Below, one piece after another: positions 54,877-64,000 of a stretch of 64,000 nt of DNA; the stretch's first letter is position 1; each line of letters begins with the position of its first letter. The stretch comes from Lepus europaeus (taxonomy: Eukaryota > Chordata > Mammalia > Lagomorpha > Leporidae). A program made the translations under genes and the position numbers. A model generated the notes under the pieces. The model saw nothing but the letters and a program-made list of their open reading frames with translations, was not told the origin of the DNA and made no database searches. The stretch spans positions 98,548,448 to 98,612,447 of the forward strand of contig NC_084835.1 in the NCBI RefSeq assembly GCF_033115175.1. Direction: 5' to 3'.

Positions 54877-55216
54877 AGGGGTCGGTGTTGTGATGTAGCG
54901 GGTAAAGCCGCAGTGCCGGCATTTCATATGGGTGCCGGTTTGAGACCTGGCTGCTCCACTTCTGATCCAGCTCTCTGCTGTGGCCGGGGAAAGCAGTAGA
55001 AGATGGCACAAGTGCTTGGGGCCCTGCACCTGCGTGGGAGATCCGGAAGAAGCTCCTGGCTCCTAGCTTCAGATCGGTGCAGCTCTGGCTGTTGCTGGGG
55101 GAGTGAACCAGTGGATGGAAAACCTTTCTCTCTCTCTGCCTCTCTTTCTCTCTTTGTGTAACTATGACTTTCAAATAAATAAATAAATAAATAAATAAAT
55201 ATTTTTTTTTGAAAAA
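54877..55216 (+). mobile_element. Nested CSINE, type A
   Basis: GGAGCAG flanks both ends. Head GGGGTCGGTGTTGTGATGTA, tail (AAAT)n of seven units. Confidence 0.93.
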
Positions 55217-55293
55217 ATGGAGCAGCCTGGACTTGAATCATTGCACATATGGGATGCTGTTATCACAGGCAGTGGTTATGCCACAATGCCAAC

Positions 55294-55496
55294 CCACCAG
55301 GAAGTCTTTATGGTCACTTTATTGTCACCCTTTTATGACTTTTACAACCTTTGGAAGCAATAGATGTATTTGGGAAAAATGTTTTCATCTGTGGAAAGAT
55401 AAGCCGTTAAATATGCTTTGGAAAATGGCTACTTGATGTACTGGCAGTCCTAGAACCCATTTCTCATCAGTGGTTTCTTTGCTTCATTTTCCTTAG
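55294..55496 (+). other. ME2: 3' end of ME2 intron 1
   Basis: Unique sequence ending in a pyrimidine-rich tract (55474-55494) and AG at 55495-55496, the acceptor for exon 2. Confidence 0.8.
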
Positions 55497-55508
55497 GTGG
55501 AAGAAAAG

Positions 55509-55616
55509 ATGTTGTCTCGATTCAGAGTTGTGTCCATGCCTTGTACTTGGGCATGTCGTCGTTTGCACATAAAAGAGAAAGGCAAGCCACTGATGTTGAA
55601 TCCAAGAACAAACAAG
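55509..55616 (+). CDS. ME2: ME2 first coding exon: mitochondrial NAD-dependent malic enzyme
   Basis: Exon 2 spans 55497-55616: 12 bases of leader (GTGGAAGAAAAG), then ATG and 36 codons, ending on a codon boundary at the donor AAG|GTTAGT (55617). ME2 oxidatively decarboxylates malate to pyruvate with NAD+ in the mitochondrial matrix. Residues 1-18 are rich in Arg, Ser and Cys with no acidic residue, as in a mitochondrial targeting peptide. Residues 19-36 ([18 protein letters not shown]) are identical to human ME2 as I remember it; the five differences I count all lie in the targeting part. The frame continues past the donor to a stop at about 55721, but that is intron. Later exons of this roughly 580-residue enzyme lie beyond the window. 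Confidence 0.93.
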
Positions 55617-55746
55617 GTTAGTGTTACTAATACCAGTATGTATTTTCTTTCTTCCTATAAGGTTTCGTGTATACAGATTGATGCCAGAGATAAAACTTTG
55701 TGTTTCACAGCTTTATACTAAGGTTGTTCGGGAGTATTTGCTTTCT

Positions 55747-56139
55747 ATTTTTTTCTTAAGATAGTGGCTTATTTATGACCACTATCTTTTTTTTTTTTTT
55801 TTTTTTTGACAGGCAGAGTGGACAGTGAGAGAGACAGAGAGAAAGGTCTTCCTTTTCCATTGGTTTACTCCCCAATGGCCACTGTGGCCAGCATGCTGCA
55901 GCTGGCGCAAAGCACTGATCCGAAGCCAGGAGCCAGGAGCCAGGTGTTTCTCCTAGTCTCCCATGCGGGTGCAGGGCCCAAGCACTTGGGCCATCCTCCA
56001 CTGCCTTCCTGGGCCAGAGCAGAGAGCTGGACTGGAAGAGGAGCAACTGGGACAGAATCTGGCGCCCCGACTGGGACTAGGACCCGGTGTGCCGGCGCTG
56101 CAGGTGGAGGATTAGCCTAGTGAGCCACGGCGCCGGCCA
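55747..56139 (-). mobile_element. CSINE, type B, with extra 3' hairpin segment
   Basis: A perfect 14-bp target duplication, AGTATTTGCTTTCT, lies at 55733-55746 and 56140-56153. Between the left copy and the SINE poly-T are 40 extra bases: a T-rich piece and a palindrome, GATAGTGG-loop-CCACTATC (55760-55786). These bases belong to the insertion, so the RNA probably continued past the A tail. Confidence 0.9.
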
Positions 56140-56153
56140 AGTATTTGCTTTCT

Positions 56154-56659
56154 TTATGTGTGTTTTTTCTCTCTTCTCCACCTGGCAAGATAGATCATAG
56201 CTGCTGCACACCCCTAAATTTCAGCTCTTTTTTTTTTTTTTTTTTTTACAATTTTTACTACTAGAAAAGGATTGAATTTGCTTCCTGTGTCTAGTTTTAA
56301 AAAGAGAACAACAACAATAACAAAATCCCAGAATAGCACTTTGGCAAGAACTTTGGGGCAAATATGGAATAGTTGGATTGACGAAACTCCCATGAGATAC
56401 TCTTCCTGAGCCAGTTAGCCCATTGGAAAATGGGGTCAGAACTGTGAAACGAACCTGCATTTAAAGCCCATCCAACTTTCTGCAGATCTTTGCACACAGT
56501 TTTGCCCATGACTGAGACTGTTGCATCAGGGGATAGAGGTGACAGGCAGGATTGAGATCCAGTCCTGACTTTGTCCTTGAAACTGGGTTCTGTGGGCAAG
56601 TCCTTTACTTTTTTAGTGGCAATATTAAATAATAACTGTAATACTTAAGGAGGCTAGAC
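56154..56659. other. ME2: Unique intronic sequence
   Basis: Holds a T run at 56226-56247 with no SINE attached. Weak MIR-like sequence near 56575-56650. Nothing else recognised. Confidence 0.45.
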
Positions 56660-56980
56660 TTGGACCAGCATTGTGGAATAGCAGGTAAAGCTGCCATCTA
56701 TGTCACCAGCATCCCACACAGGCACCGGTTCGAGTCCCAGCTGCTCCACTTCTGATCTAGCTCCCTGCTAATACTCCTAGGAAAGCAGCAGAAGATGGTG
56801 CAAGTGCTTGGGACCCTGCACCAAAATGGGAGTCCCGGAAAAAGCTCCTAACTCTTGCCCAGCCCTGGCTATTGCAGCCATTTGGGGAGTGAACCAGCAG
56901 ATAGAAGATTTCTCTCCCTCTCTCTTTCTGTAACTCTGCCTTTCAAATGAGTAAAACAAAAATCTTAAATAAAAGAAAAA
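56660..56980 (+). mobile_element. CSINE, type A
   Basis: Head GGACCAGCATTGTGGAATAG, B box GGTTCGAGTCCC intact, tail CAAATGAGTAAAAC then A-rich to a CAG run. Confidence 0.9.
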
Positions 56981-56997
56981 GCAGCAGCAGCAGCAGC
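56980..56997. repeat. (CAG)n, six units
   Basis: GCAGCAGCAG run directly after the SINE tail. Non-coding. Confidence 0.9.
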
Positions 56998-57004
56998 CTG
57001 GACT

Positions 57005-57205
57005 TTACATTTTGATAGCCTAGGTTCATATTCCAGCTCCATCTGTTACTGTGTGACTGTGGGTATTGTACAGAGCTCTCTGAGCAGCTCACTTGAAGTT
57101 ATCTGTAAAATGGCAAAAATAGTACTTTGTACCCTGTGATGCTTTCAGTGTATTAAATGAGATAAGGCTTTTGACACGCTTAATGTAGCATCCAGTGTAT
57201 GGTTA
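57005..57205 (-). mobile_element. MIR
   Basis: TAGGTTCATATTCCAGCTCC, TGTGTGACTGTGGGTATTGT, ATCTGTAAAATGGCAAAAAT and GTATTAAATGAGATAAGGC follow reverse MIR order. Confidence 0.75.
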
Positions 57206-57278
57206 AAAGATATATAAGTGATGTATAGGTCTAACTAAAATACACACACATGGATATGTGTGTGTGTGGGTGTGCATG

Positions 57279-57318
57279 AAGGGTTTTCAGAAAGTTCATG
57301 GAAAATATATATTATGAG
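57279..57318. mobile_element. Half of a mariner-like MITE
   Basis: GGGTTTTCAGAAAGTTCATGG then AAAATATATATTATGA is one arm of the palindrome seen at 18750-20412; the other arm is missing because the EIF3F copy begins here. A TG repeat lies just upstream. Confidence 0.5.
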
Positions 57319-58240
57319 GCTCCTTCCTTCTTGACAAGATGGCTACCCTAGCAGTGTCCACAAGTGCATCTCCTGCCACTCCAGCCACAACCCTGGCTGT
57401 AACTGCAGCTCCAGCCTCCAGCTCAGCACCAGCACCAATGCTGGCTGCAGCTCCTGCTGTGGGAGCAGCTCCGGCCACATCTGTAGACCTTGTGGCGGCA
57501 GTAGGTACGGGTCCAGGCCAGACCCCGGCCTCTGCATAAGCCCCTGCACAGACCTCGGCACCCTCGCTGCCTAGTCCCATGCTCCTGGGGCCCTTCCCTG
57601 GTGGCCGCGTGGTCACACTGTGTCTGGTCATTTTGGCCTTCGTCTTGGGCAGTTACGAGTGACACTACGAAGGCGCTAGACCCTACTGGGAACTGTTGAC
57701 AGGCACTCAGTGGAGGTCACCAACTGTTTTTCAGTGCTGCATGAGTCAGAAGATGAAGTGCCTGTTGACATGGAATTTACTAAGAACATCCAAAAAAATC
57801 TGTCCAAATGAACTCATCCTGGGCTGGTACACTACAGGTCATGACATCAAGGAACACTCCATGCTGATCCACAAGTACTACAGCTGGGAGAACCCCCACC
57901 CCATTCACCTCACTGTGGATGTGTCTTCAGAATGGCCACAGGAGGACCAAGGCCTACGTCAGCACTTCAGTGGGTGTCCCTGGGAGGACCATGGAGTGAT
58001 GGTCACACCTCACAGTGAAATATGCCCATTATGACACTGATCACATTGGAGTTGACCTGATCATGAAGACCTATTTTAGCCCCAACCAGGTGATTGGACT
58101 CTGGAGTGACTTGCAGGAAGTAGGAGGGGCATCCGCCCTCATCCAAGATGCCCTGAGCACAGTGTTAGAGTATGCAGAGGATGTGCCGTCTGGAACAATG
58201 TCAGCCAACAACACCGTGGGCTGCTTCTTGTTCAGTTTTC
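57319..58240 (+). pseudogene. EIF3F: EIF3F processed pseudogene
   Basis: Intronless, diverged copy of the mRNA for translation initiation factor eIF3 subunit F, an MPN-domain protein. A 20-base leader (GGCTCCTTCC...GACAAG) precedes ATG at 57339. The Ala/Pro-rich N-terminus is followed by a TAA in frame at 57537 (a CAA in the parent) and a TGA near 57660. Frame then shifts: recognisable pieces are [18 protein letters not shown] and PIHLTVDVS in the frame at 57696-58034, then [19 protein letters not shown] and [14 protein letters not shown] in the frame at 58015-58230. The match stops near 58240, so roughly the last 45-50 residues, the 3' UTR and poly-A are absent. It cannot make eIF3f. Confidence 0.92.
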
Positions 58241-58280
58241 ACATAAAATCAGTAAAATATATTTTAAAGCAAATATTTCA

Positions 58281-58575
58281 TGTATTTTTTTTTTTATTAT
58301 TATTTGAAAGAGAAAGCTTCCATCTGCTGGTTCAGTTCCCAGATGGATTCAACGTCAGGGGCTGGGCTGGCCTGGCCTAGCTGAAGCGAGGAACTGGGAA
58401 GTCAGTCCAGGTCTTCTATATGAGTGGCAGGAACCCAGTTACTGGAGCCATCACGGCTGCCTCCCATGGTCTGCATTAGCAGGAAGGTGGAATCAGGAGC
58501 TATAGCAAGGCCTCAAACCTAGCCACTCCAATATGGGCCTTGTTGGGTGTCTTAACTAAAAGACTAAACACCTGC
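58281..58575 (-). mobile_element. Old CSINE
   Basis: TTATTATTATTTGAAAGAGA, GGCAGGAACCCAGTTACTGG, head remnant ACACCTGCCCCC. GA tract lost. Confidence 0.82.
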
Positions 58576-58582
58576 CCCCAAA

Positions 58583-58895
58583 TATAAGAGATTGGTTGAT
58601 TGATTGATTGATTTGAAAGGCAGAGTGCCAGAGAGAATTTCAGTCTACTGATTCACTCCCCAGATGGCTCCAACAGCCAGGACTGGACTAGTCCAAAGCC
58701 AGGAACTGGAGACTATCCTGGTCTCCCACATGCGTGGCAGATGGACTAGAGCACTTGGACCATCATCTGCTGCTTTCTCAGGCTCATTAACAGGAAGCTG
58801 CTTTGGAAGTGAAGTAGTTGTCTTGAACCAGCACTCCAGTACTGAGTACTGACCTCACCAGTGGTGGCTTAACTCACTGGGCAACAATACCAGCC
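58583..58895 (-). mobile_element. CSINE, tail turned into (GATT)n
   Basis: GATTGATTGATTGATTTGAAAGG at 58590-58612, then the body; head end CAACAATACCAGCCTC. Confidence 0.88.
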
Positions 58896-59046
58896 TCTCA
58901 AATTTTTATTATTTTCAAGAGTCTAGATTATTCTAGCCAAATCTGAGTGTGCTAAGGGATTCCATTTAAAATAAAGAGCTAAATAAATAATAAATATCTG
59001 GGCAAATTATTAACTTAATTGGAGAAGGATGTTGAAGAAGATAATT
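58896..59046. other. ME2: Unique spacer
   Basis: Nothing recognised. Confidence 0.4.
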
Positions 59047-59060
59047 AATAACACCTTTAA

Positions 59061-59406
59061 TGGCCGGCGCCGCGGCTCACTAGGCTAATCCTCCGCCTGC
59101 AGCACCGGCACACCAGGTCCTAGTCCTGGTCGGGGCGCTGGATTCTGTCCCAGTTGCCCCTCTTCCAGGCCAGCTCTCTGCCGTGGCCCGGGAGTGCAGA
59201 AGAGGATGGCCCAAGTGCTTGGGCCCTGCACCCGCATGGGAGACCAGGAGAAACACCTGGCTCCTGGCTCCTGGCTTCGGATCAGCGTGTTGCGCCGGCC
59301 GCAGCGTGCCGGCCGTGGCGGCCATTGGAGGGTGAACCAACGGCAAAGGAAGACCTTTCTCTCTGTTTCTCTCACTGTCCACTCTGCCTGTCAAAAAAAT
59401 AAAATA
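59061..59406 (+). mobile_element. CSINE, type B, near consensus
   Basis: AATAACACCTTTA flanks both ends (59047-59059, 59407-59419). Intact head GGCCGGCGCCGCGGCTCACT and many CpGs mark it as young. Confidence 0.96.
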
Positions 59407-59447
59407 AAATAACACCTTTACTTTGTGGATTAGAACTTTGTATCCTA

Positions 59448-59636
59448 AGATTTTTTTTAGAAGGCTTTTATTTAATAAATATAATTCCATAGGTACAGCT
59501 TTTGGAATATAGAGGTTCTTCCCCTGCCCTCCCACTCCCACTTTCATCCCACCTGCTACTCCCTCTCCCATTCCATTCTTCATTAAGATGCATATTTTTT
59601 TAAAGATTTATTTAGAGTTACACAGTCAGAGTTACA

Positions 59637-59675
<39 letters not shown>

Positions 59676-60270
59676 GTGTCTTCCTTCCTTAGGTTCACTC
59701 CCTTATTGGCTGCAACGGCCGAAGCTGCGCCTTTCTGGAGCCAGGAGCCTCTTTCGGATCTCCCAAGCAGATGTAGAGATTCATTTTTAATTATCTTTAT
59801 ATATAGAAGACCAACTCTATAATAAGTAAATATTTCAACAATTTGCACCCACACAAAGTATAGAGTACTGTTTGAGGACAAGTTTTAACGTTAATTCTTA
59901 TAACTCATTAAGGACAGAGGTCCTACATGGGGAGCAAGTGCACAGTGACTCCTGTTGTTGATTTAACAATTAACACTTATTTATGATGTCAATGATCACC
60001 CGAGGCTCTTGTCATGAGCTGCCAAGGCTATGGAAGCCTTTTGAGTTCACAAACTCTGTCAGTATTTAGACAGGGCCTTAAGCAAAGTGGAAATTCTCTC
60101 CTCCCTTCAGAGAAAGGTACCTTCTTCTTCAATGGCCCCTTCTTTCCACTGGAGCTCTAAAATAGTTAATGAATTGCTCAAGCTTTCTATCTTGAGCTCT
60201 GATTTTCTGGTTCTTAGGTCTAGGAGAGTTTTTGTTGTTTTTTATGAACTTCCCAGCCTGGCTCTCTAAT
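59448..60270 (-). mobile_element. Lagomorph L1 3' UTR, antisense, split by a SINE
   Basis: C-rich CCCTGCCCTCCCACTCCC, then after a SINE: ACAATTTGCACCCACACAAA, CACAGTGACTCCTGTTG, TTGATTTAACAATTAACACT, GTCAATGATCACCCGAGGCT and CTTTCCACTGG. This is the rabbit L1 3' UTR read in reverse, recognised from memory. Confidence 0.7.
59599..59772 (-). mobile_element. CSINE, 5' truncated, in L1
   Basis: AAAGATTTATTTAGAGTTAC, then (AC)n at 59634-59652 and (AG)n to about 59675, body ending at TCGGATCTCCCAAGCAG. The head half is absent. Confidence 0.85.
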
Positions 60271-60282
60271 AGTTAAGAATCA

Positions 60283-60601
60283 AAAGAAAAAAAATTTTTA
60301 AAGATCTATTTATTTACTTGAAAATCAGAGGCAGAGAGAGGGAGAAAAAGGTCCTCCACCTGCCTATTCACTCCCCAGCCGGCCGCAACAGCCGGAGCTG
60401 TACTGATCCAGAGCCAGGAGCCTCCTCCGGGTATCCCACAGGGATCGAGGGCCCAAGGACCTGGGCCATCGTCCAGTGCCTTCCCAGGCCACAGCAGAGA
60501 GCTAGACTGGAAGTGGAACAGCCAGGACTCGAACGGACACCCATATGGGATGCTGGCACTGGAGGCGGCAGCCTTACCTGCTACACCACAGTGCTGGCCC
60601 C
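60283..60601 (-). mobile_element. CSINE, type A
   Basis: AGATCTATTTATTTACTTG to CACAGTGCTGGCCCC; body has the CpG-rich CCAGCCGGCCGCAACAGCCG. Confidence 0.92.
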
Positions 60602-60821
60602 AGAAAAATGTTAATTAGTTTATTATTAACACAAATAGTGGCCAATAAAATTCAAAAATCATATTCCTACCACTCCAGTATGTCATCAATTTTTATGTTG
60701 CCATGATCTTAAAAATACTTTTAAGATTGTGATATATTGGAGCTGGTGTTATGGCTGGTTATACATTTTCTGTTTGTTTATCTGGGAATGTCTTGAATTC
60801 TTCATTAGAAAAAAAAAAAAA
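60602..60821. other. ME2: Unique spacer
   Basis: AT-rich; nothing recognised. Confidence 0.4.
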
Positions 60822-61078
60822 CTTTAAAAGAGAGACAAAGAAGGAAACGGACACACACAGAGAGCTCCAGTCCACAGGTTCACTCTCCAAATAGTCTGCA
60901 GTGGCCCCAGGCAAGGTGGAAGCTGGAACTCAATCCGGATTTTCCATGTGGGTACCAGGACCCCACTTGCCTCAGCCATTACTGCTGCCTCCCAGGCTCT
61001 CAGCAGGAAGCTGCAGTCAGGAACCTGTGTCAAAGACAGACACTCTGATATCAGATACTGGTGTCTCAATCCAGTATC
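60822..61078 (-). mobile_element. Old CSINE
   Basis: AGAGAGACAAAGAAGGAAAC to CAGTATCTCAACTGTG; old body with CTGCCTCCCAGGCTCTCAGC. Confidence 0.75.
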
Positions 61079-61581
61079 TCAACTGTGTTCTTCATTTTTA
61101 CTAGTTAGCTTATAGGTTTGTCAGCACTTTGAATGCATCGTCCTGGTTTCTGATAAGTAGGTAGCTATTAATGTTACCGAGAATCACTTTTCTCCTTTCA
61201 GATCTTTCCTTTGTCCTTGGCATTCAGCGGTTTGATTATATGTTTACGTGTAAACCTCTGTGAGTTTATTCTACTTGGAGTTGGTGAGCTTCTTGGATTT
61301 TTGGGTGAATGTTTCCTGTCGTGTAATTTCTATCTGTTGATATTCTCCCTTAGGCGGGACTTGTACTTTGTTCTTGTACTTTCCTTTAGTTCTTTAGACT
61401 TGATGTCCTTTAGTTCTTTGAACATACTTTAAATTACTGATTTAAAGTCTTTGTTTAGTAAGTACAGTGTCTGGGTTTCCTCAGGGACAGTTTCTGTTAA
61501 CTGCCTTTTTTCCTGGGTATGGACCAGACTTCATTTATCTATGTGTCTCTTAAGTTTTTGTTGAAAACTGCTCATTTAGAA

Positions 61582-61885
61582 TGTAGATGCAAGCATTTGG
61601 CACAGTGGTCCTGTCAGTGTGTGGAACCCCTGGATTTGACTCCTAGCTCTACTTGCGAGTCCAGCTTCCTGCTAATGTGCACCCTTGCAAGCAGTAGGTG
61701 ATGAAGTACTTGGGAGACTTGCATTGAGTTCTGTGTTCCTGACTTCAGCCTGGCTTAGCCTAGCAGTTGGAGACCTTTGGGAGGTAAACCAGCAGACATT
61801 GAATCTCTGTCTTCTTTCTCAGAGTCTCTGCCTTTCAAATAATTGAAAATAGGTAAATAATAATTTAAAAAATAAATACAACAAT
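61582..61885 (+). mobile_element. Old CSINE
   Basis: GATGCAAGCATTTGGCACAG, TGACTTCAGCCTGGCTTAGC, tail TCAAATAATTGAAAATAG. Confidence 0.8.
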
Positions 61886-61992
61886 ACAGTAGCTCCAGAC
61901 ATTAAATAGTCCTCCTAGGGCTATATTACTGCTGCTGCTGCTTGCTTAGTGAAATCTCTGAACTGATTATTCAGAGTCTGTATTCTCAGGGT

Positions 61993-62318
61993 GGGCACTG
62001 AGGCTCTGCAGGTGAAGCTGCCTCGTGGGACACCCACATCCCACAGAAGAGTGCCTAGTTCTTGTTCTGGCTATTCTGCACTTCTAGTCCAGCTTCCTGC
62101 TAATACTCCTGGGAGACCACGGATGATGACCCAGTACTTCAGTTCCATGTAGGAAACCTGGATGGAATTCCTGGGCCCTATCTTCAGCCTGGCACAACCC
62201 GTGCTGTGGCAGACATTAGGGGAATGAACCAGCAGATGGAAGGTCTTTCTCCCACTCTGTTACTTTCCTCTCTCTTTGTCATTCTTCTTTTCAAAAAAAC
62301 AACTCTTGAAACAAAAGT
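61993..62318 (+). mobile_element. Old CSINE
   Basis: GTGGGCACTGAGGCTCTGCA to TTTTCAAAAAAACAACTC. AGTCTGTATTCTC / AGTCTGTATTGTT flank it. Confidence 0.82.
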
Positions 62319-62664
62319 CTGTATTGTTCAATATGCCCACTGAAGTCTCTTGTTTAATTTACTGGCTAGCCATGAATAAACAGAAATGTAAGTAGCTGGA
62401 ACCAGTAAGTGTCCTTCTCTGCCAAGAAACTCTGTAGGCATGCTGGGCACACCTCCAGCATTCTGCTGGACAGTTTACAATCCTGTCAGCCTTGCTTGTC
62501 AGAGCCTCAAGGTTAGCCAGGGGGAGGAGCTTAATGCCTTCTCACTCCTTTCCTGGACGTGCCCACAGCCTGTGGATGTAGCCTCCCAGACTCGGAGCTT
62601 TTCCACCCCCAGACATCTCATTCCTTAGCTTTTCCTTTTCCTTTTGGTTAGCCTGTTGTTTGCC

Positions 62665-62845
62665 TCAACTGTTAATCCACATGGATGGCAGGGACCCAAA
62701 TACTGACGTGCCACCTACTTCCCAGGTGTCTTAGCAGGAATCAGAAACTGAGTAAAGGCAGGTCTCAAACCCAAGACTCTGATACAGGATTTGGGCTTCA
62801 CAACTGGTGCTTTAACAACTAGGCCAGACTCCTGCTCTGATTAAT
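62665..62845 (-). mobile_element. Old CSINE, 3' half missing
   Basis: Starts within CACATGGATGGCAGGGACCC and ends GGCCAGACTCCTGCTC; the poly-A/GA half is absent. Confidence 0.7.
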
Positions 62846-63358
62846 CTTTTAAATATCGTTTCTCTTCCCCTTTTCCTCATTTAGTCCCAGTCCCTTCAGA
62901 GTGAGGGTAGCCTCTGTTATGGGTTAGTTTATATTCCTTTGAACTGTATTCTGTTGATCTCATTTATAATGTGTGAAGACATTTGTATCTAATATTTAGT
63001 TTCTATGACAGTTTTCTAAATATAAGTGAATTAACAGTGAGTATGCTTTGATTTGTAACTTGCTTTTTTTTCTTTAACTATGTGTCTTAGAAATCTTCCT
63101 GCTATTGTACATACGTAAAGGGGTGTGTGTGTGTATGTGTGTGTGTGTGTGTGTAACTATTTCTGTGGTATTTAAGATACAGAAATATACCATAGGGTCC
63201 TTACTCACAAATTGCTAGACTTCTAGTTTGTAGCAGCCAAGAGTCCTAGAAGTAGTGCTGTAAAGAAGTTCTGTGTCTGTTACTCCTTATTCCATGTGTA
63301 AATGTTTCTCACTGATGGCTGTCTGCAAGTCAGGTTACCTGACTCAAGAACATATGCA
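62846..63358. other. ME2: Unique intronic sequence with (TG)n
   Basis: TG run at 63122-63155 with one TATG break; otherwise nothing confidently recognised. Confidence 0.5.
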
Positions 63359-63361
63359 TCA

Positions 63362-63672
63362 GGGACAGCATTGTGGTGTAGCGGGTAAAGCTGCCACCTG
63401 CAACTCTGGCATCCCATATAGGCCCCGATTTGTGTCCCTGCTACTCCACTTCCAATCCAGTTCCCTGCTAATGGCCTGGGAAAAGCAGCCTGAGTGTTTG
63501 GGTCTCTGCCACCCATGTGGCAACCTGGATGAAGCTCCTGGTCTTGGCCTGACTGGCCGTTGCAAACATTTGAGGAGTGAACCAGCAGATGGAAGATGTC
63601 TCCCCACACTCACCCCCACCTCCACCCTCTTAACTCTGACTTTCAAATAAATAAACAAATATACTTTTAAAA
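63362..63672 (+). mobile_element. CSINE, type A
   Basis: Head GGGACAGCATTGTGGTGTAG; the CT tract is replaced by CACTCACCCCCACCTCCACC; tail AAATAAATAAACAAAT. Confidence 0.9.
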
Positions 63673-63826
63673 ATGCATTGAAAAAATTTAAAATTGTCTT
63701 CTAAAAACCTAAACTAGTTTACTTTCCCAGCAGTGGTGTCAGAGTAACCCTTTTTCCAAACACCAAGTCTGCACATTATCAGTCTTAGAAAATTACAAAA
63801 GTCTGGACAAAGGTCATATCTCATTG
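63673..63826. other. ME2: Unique spacer
   Basis: Nothing recognised. Confidence 0.4.
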
Positions 63827-64000
63827 ATTTTTTTTTAATTTAATTTTTTTAGATTTTCATTTATTTGAAAGCCAGAATTATGCAGAAGCAGAGAGAGAGA
63901 GAGAGAGAGTGAGAGAGAGAGAGGTCTTCCATCTGCTGATTCACTCCCCAATTGGCTGCAGTGGCCGGAGCTCTACCAATCCAGAGCCAGGAGCTTCTTT
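63827..64000 (-). mobile_element. CSINE, cut by window edge
   Basis: TTTCATTTATTTGAAAGCCAG, a GA run at about 63888-63923, and GAGCCAGGAGCTTCTTT up to the last base; the head lies outside. Confidence 0.92.

Larger units (their letters stand above)
54563..55293 (-). mobile_element. CSINE carrying a nested SINE
   Basis: Outer copy flanked by ACCAGAAAGTCTTT / ACCAGGAAGTCTTT. Parts 54563-54876 and 55217-55293. Its GA region has become (TA/TC/CA)-rich at 54603-54672. Confidence 0.92.
33697..55496 (+). other. ME2: ME2 intron 1
   Basis: About 21.8 kb between the probable exon 1 donor (GTAAGG) and the acceptor TTTTCCTTAG at 55487-55496, which follows a pyrimidine-rich tract from about 55474. It is filled mostly with SINEs, antisense L1 pieces, MIRs and two solo LTRs listed separately. 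Confidence 0.55.
61100..62640. mobile_element. Ancient L1 3' region, interrupted by SINEs
   Basis: GGCATTCAGCGGTTTGATTA, TGAGTTTATTCTACTTGGAG, TGAGCTTCTTGGATTTTTGG and, further on, GTGTCTGGGTTTCCTCAGGG, TGAAAACTGCTCATTTAG and TCTGTATTGTTCAATATGCC resemble an old L1M-type 3' UTR. Orientation not assigned. Confidence 0.45.
55617..64000 (+). other. ME2: ME2 intron 2 (partial)
   Basis: Starts GTTAGT. I looked for the next ME2 coding block (the conserved stretch beginning Gly-Met-Ala-Phe-Thr-Leu) to the end of the window and did not see it, so intron 2 is at least 8.4 kb. Confidence 0.8.

Noticed and set aside
55617-55721. Extension of the ME2 frame beyond exon 2
   Set aside because: The frame passes a good donor (AAG|GTTAGT) exactly where the ME2 match ends; the remaining codons do not resemble ME2.
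57339-58380. EIF3F-like sequence as a working gene
   Set aside because: In-frame stops, at least two frameshifts and loss of the C-terminal part, in one intronless copy within an intron.
1-64000. SINE heads as tRNA genes
   Set aside because: They keep A/B-box-like motifs but are joined to SINE bodies and A tails and lack a complete cloverleaf.

Overview
This is a stretch of mammalian nuclear DNA, almost certainly from a lagomorph (rabbit or hare). The main evidence is the dominant repeat: roughly 75 copies, in both orientations, of a tRNA-derived SINE with the head GGCCGGCGC(T/C)GTGG, a tRNA-like B box (GGTTCTAGTCC), a CT-rich 3' part and an AAATAAATAAATC or poly-A tail. This is the lagomorph C repeat (CSINE). 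Two broad types are seen. In type A the head reads ...GGGTTAAAGCC and the tail is AAATAAATAAAT. In type B the head reads ...GCTCACTAGGCTAATCC and the tail is CTGCCTGTC followed by A(n). The window has introns, a CpG island and no bacterial-style gene packing.

Only one protein-coding gene is supported: ME2, the mitochondrial NAD-dependent malic enzyme, on the + strand. Its CpG-island promoter and probable non-coding exon 1 lie at about 32.9-34.1 kb (donor at 33697). Intron 1 is about 21.8 kb. Exon 2 (55497-55616) holds the ATG and the first 36 codons. Intron 2 runs off the end of the window, and no later ME2 exon was found. The first 32 kb is intergenic DNA upstream of ME2, and no exon of a neighbouring gene was recognised there.

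The rest is repeat archaeology. Old layers are MIR and L2 fragments, a MER5-like and another hAT-like element, mariner-type palindromic MITEs, ERVL/MaLR-type LTRs, and antisense L1 3' ends (34.4-35.0, 44.8-46.3, 59.4-60.3 kb). Younger layers are CSINEs and four solo-LTR-like insertions (9983-10528, 18866-19425, 48210-48742, 51838-52267), two of which have perfect short target duplications. An EIF3F processed pseudogene, disabled and missing its 3' end, sits in ME2 intron 2 (57319-58240).

I found no previously undescribed biological system. The best second-look items are structural: a MITE carrying three SINEs and an LTR (18750-20412); a SINE insertion beside ME2 exon 2 with a 40-bp hairpin segment between its poly-A and its target duplication; a SINE with an A-run inside the duplication at its 5' end (50581-50939); a target site used twice (40287-40974); a 130-bp tandem duplication across a SINE edge (49044-49303); and a second possible first-exon donor in the CpG island.
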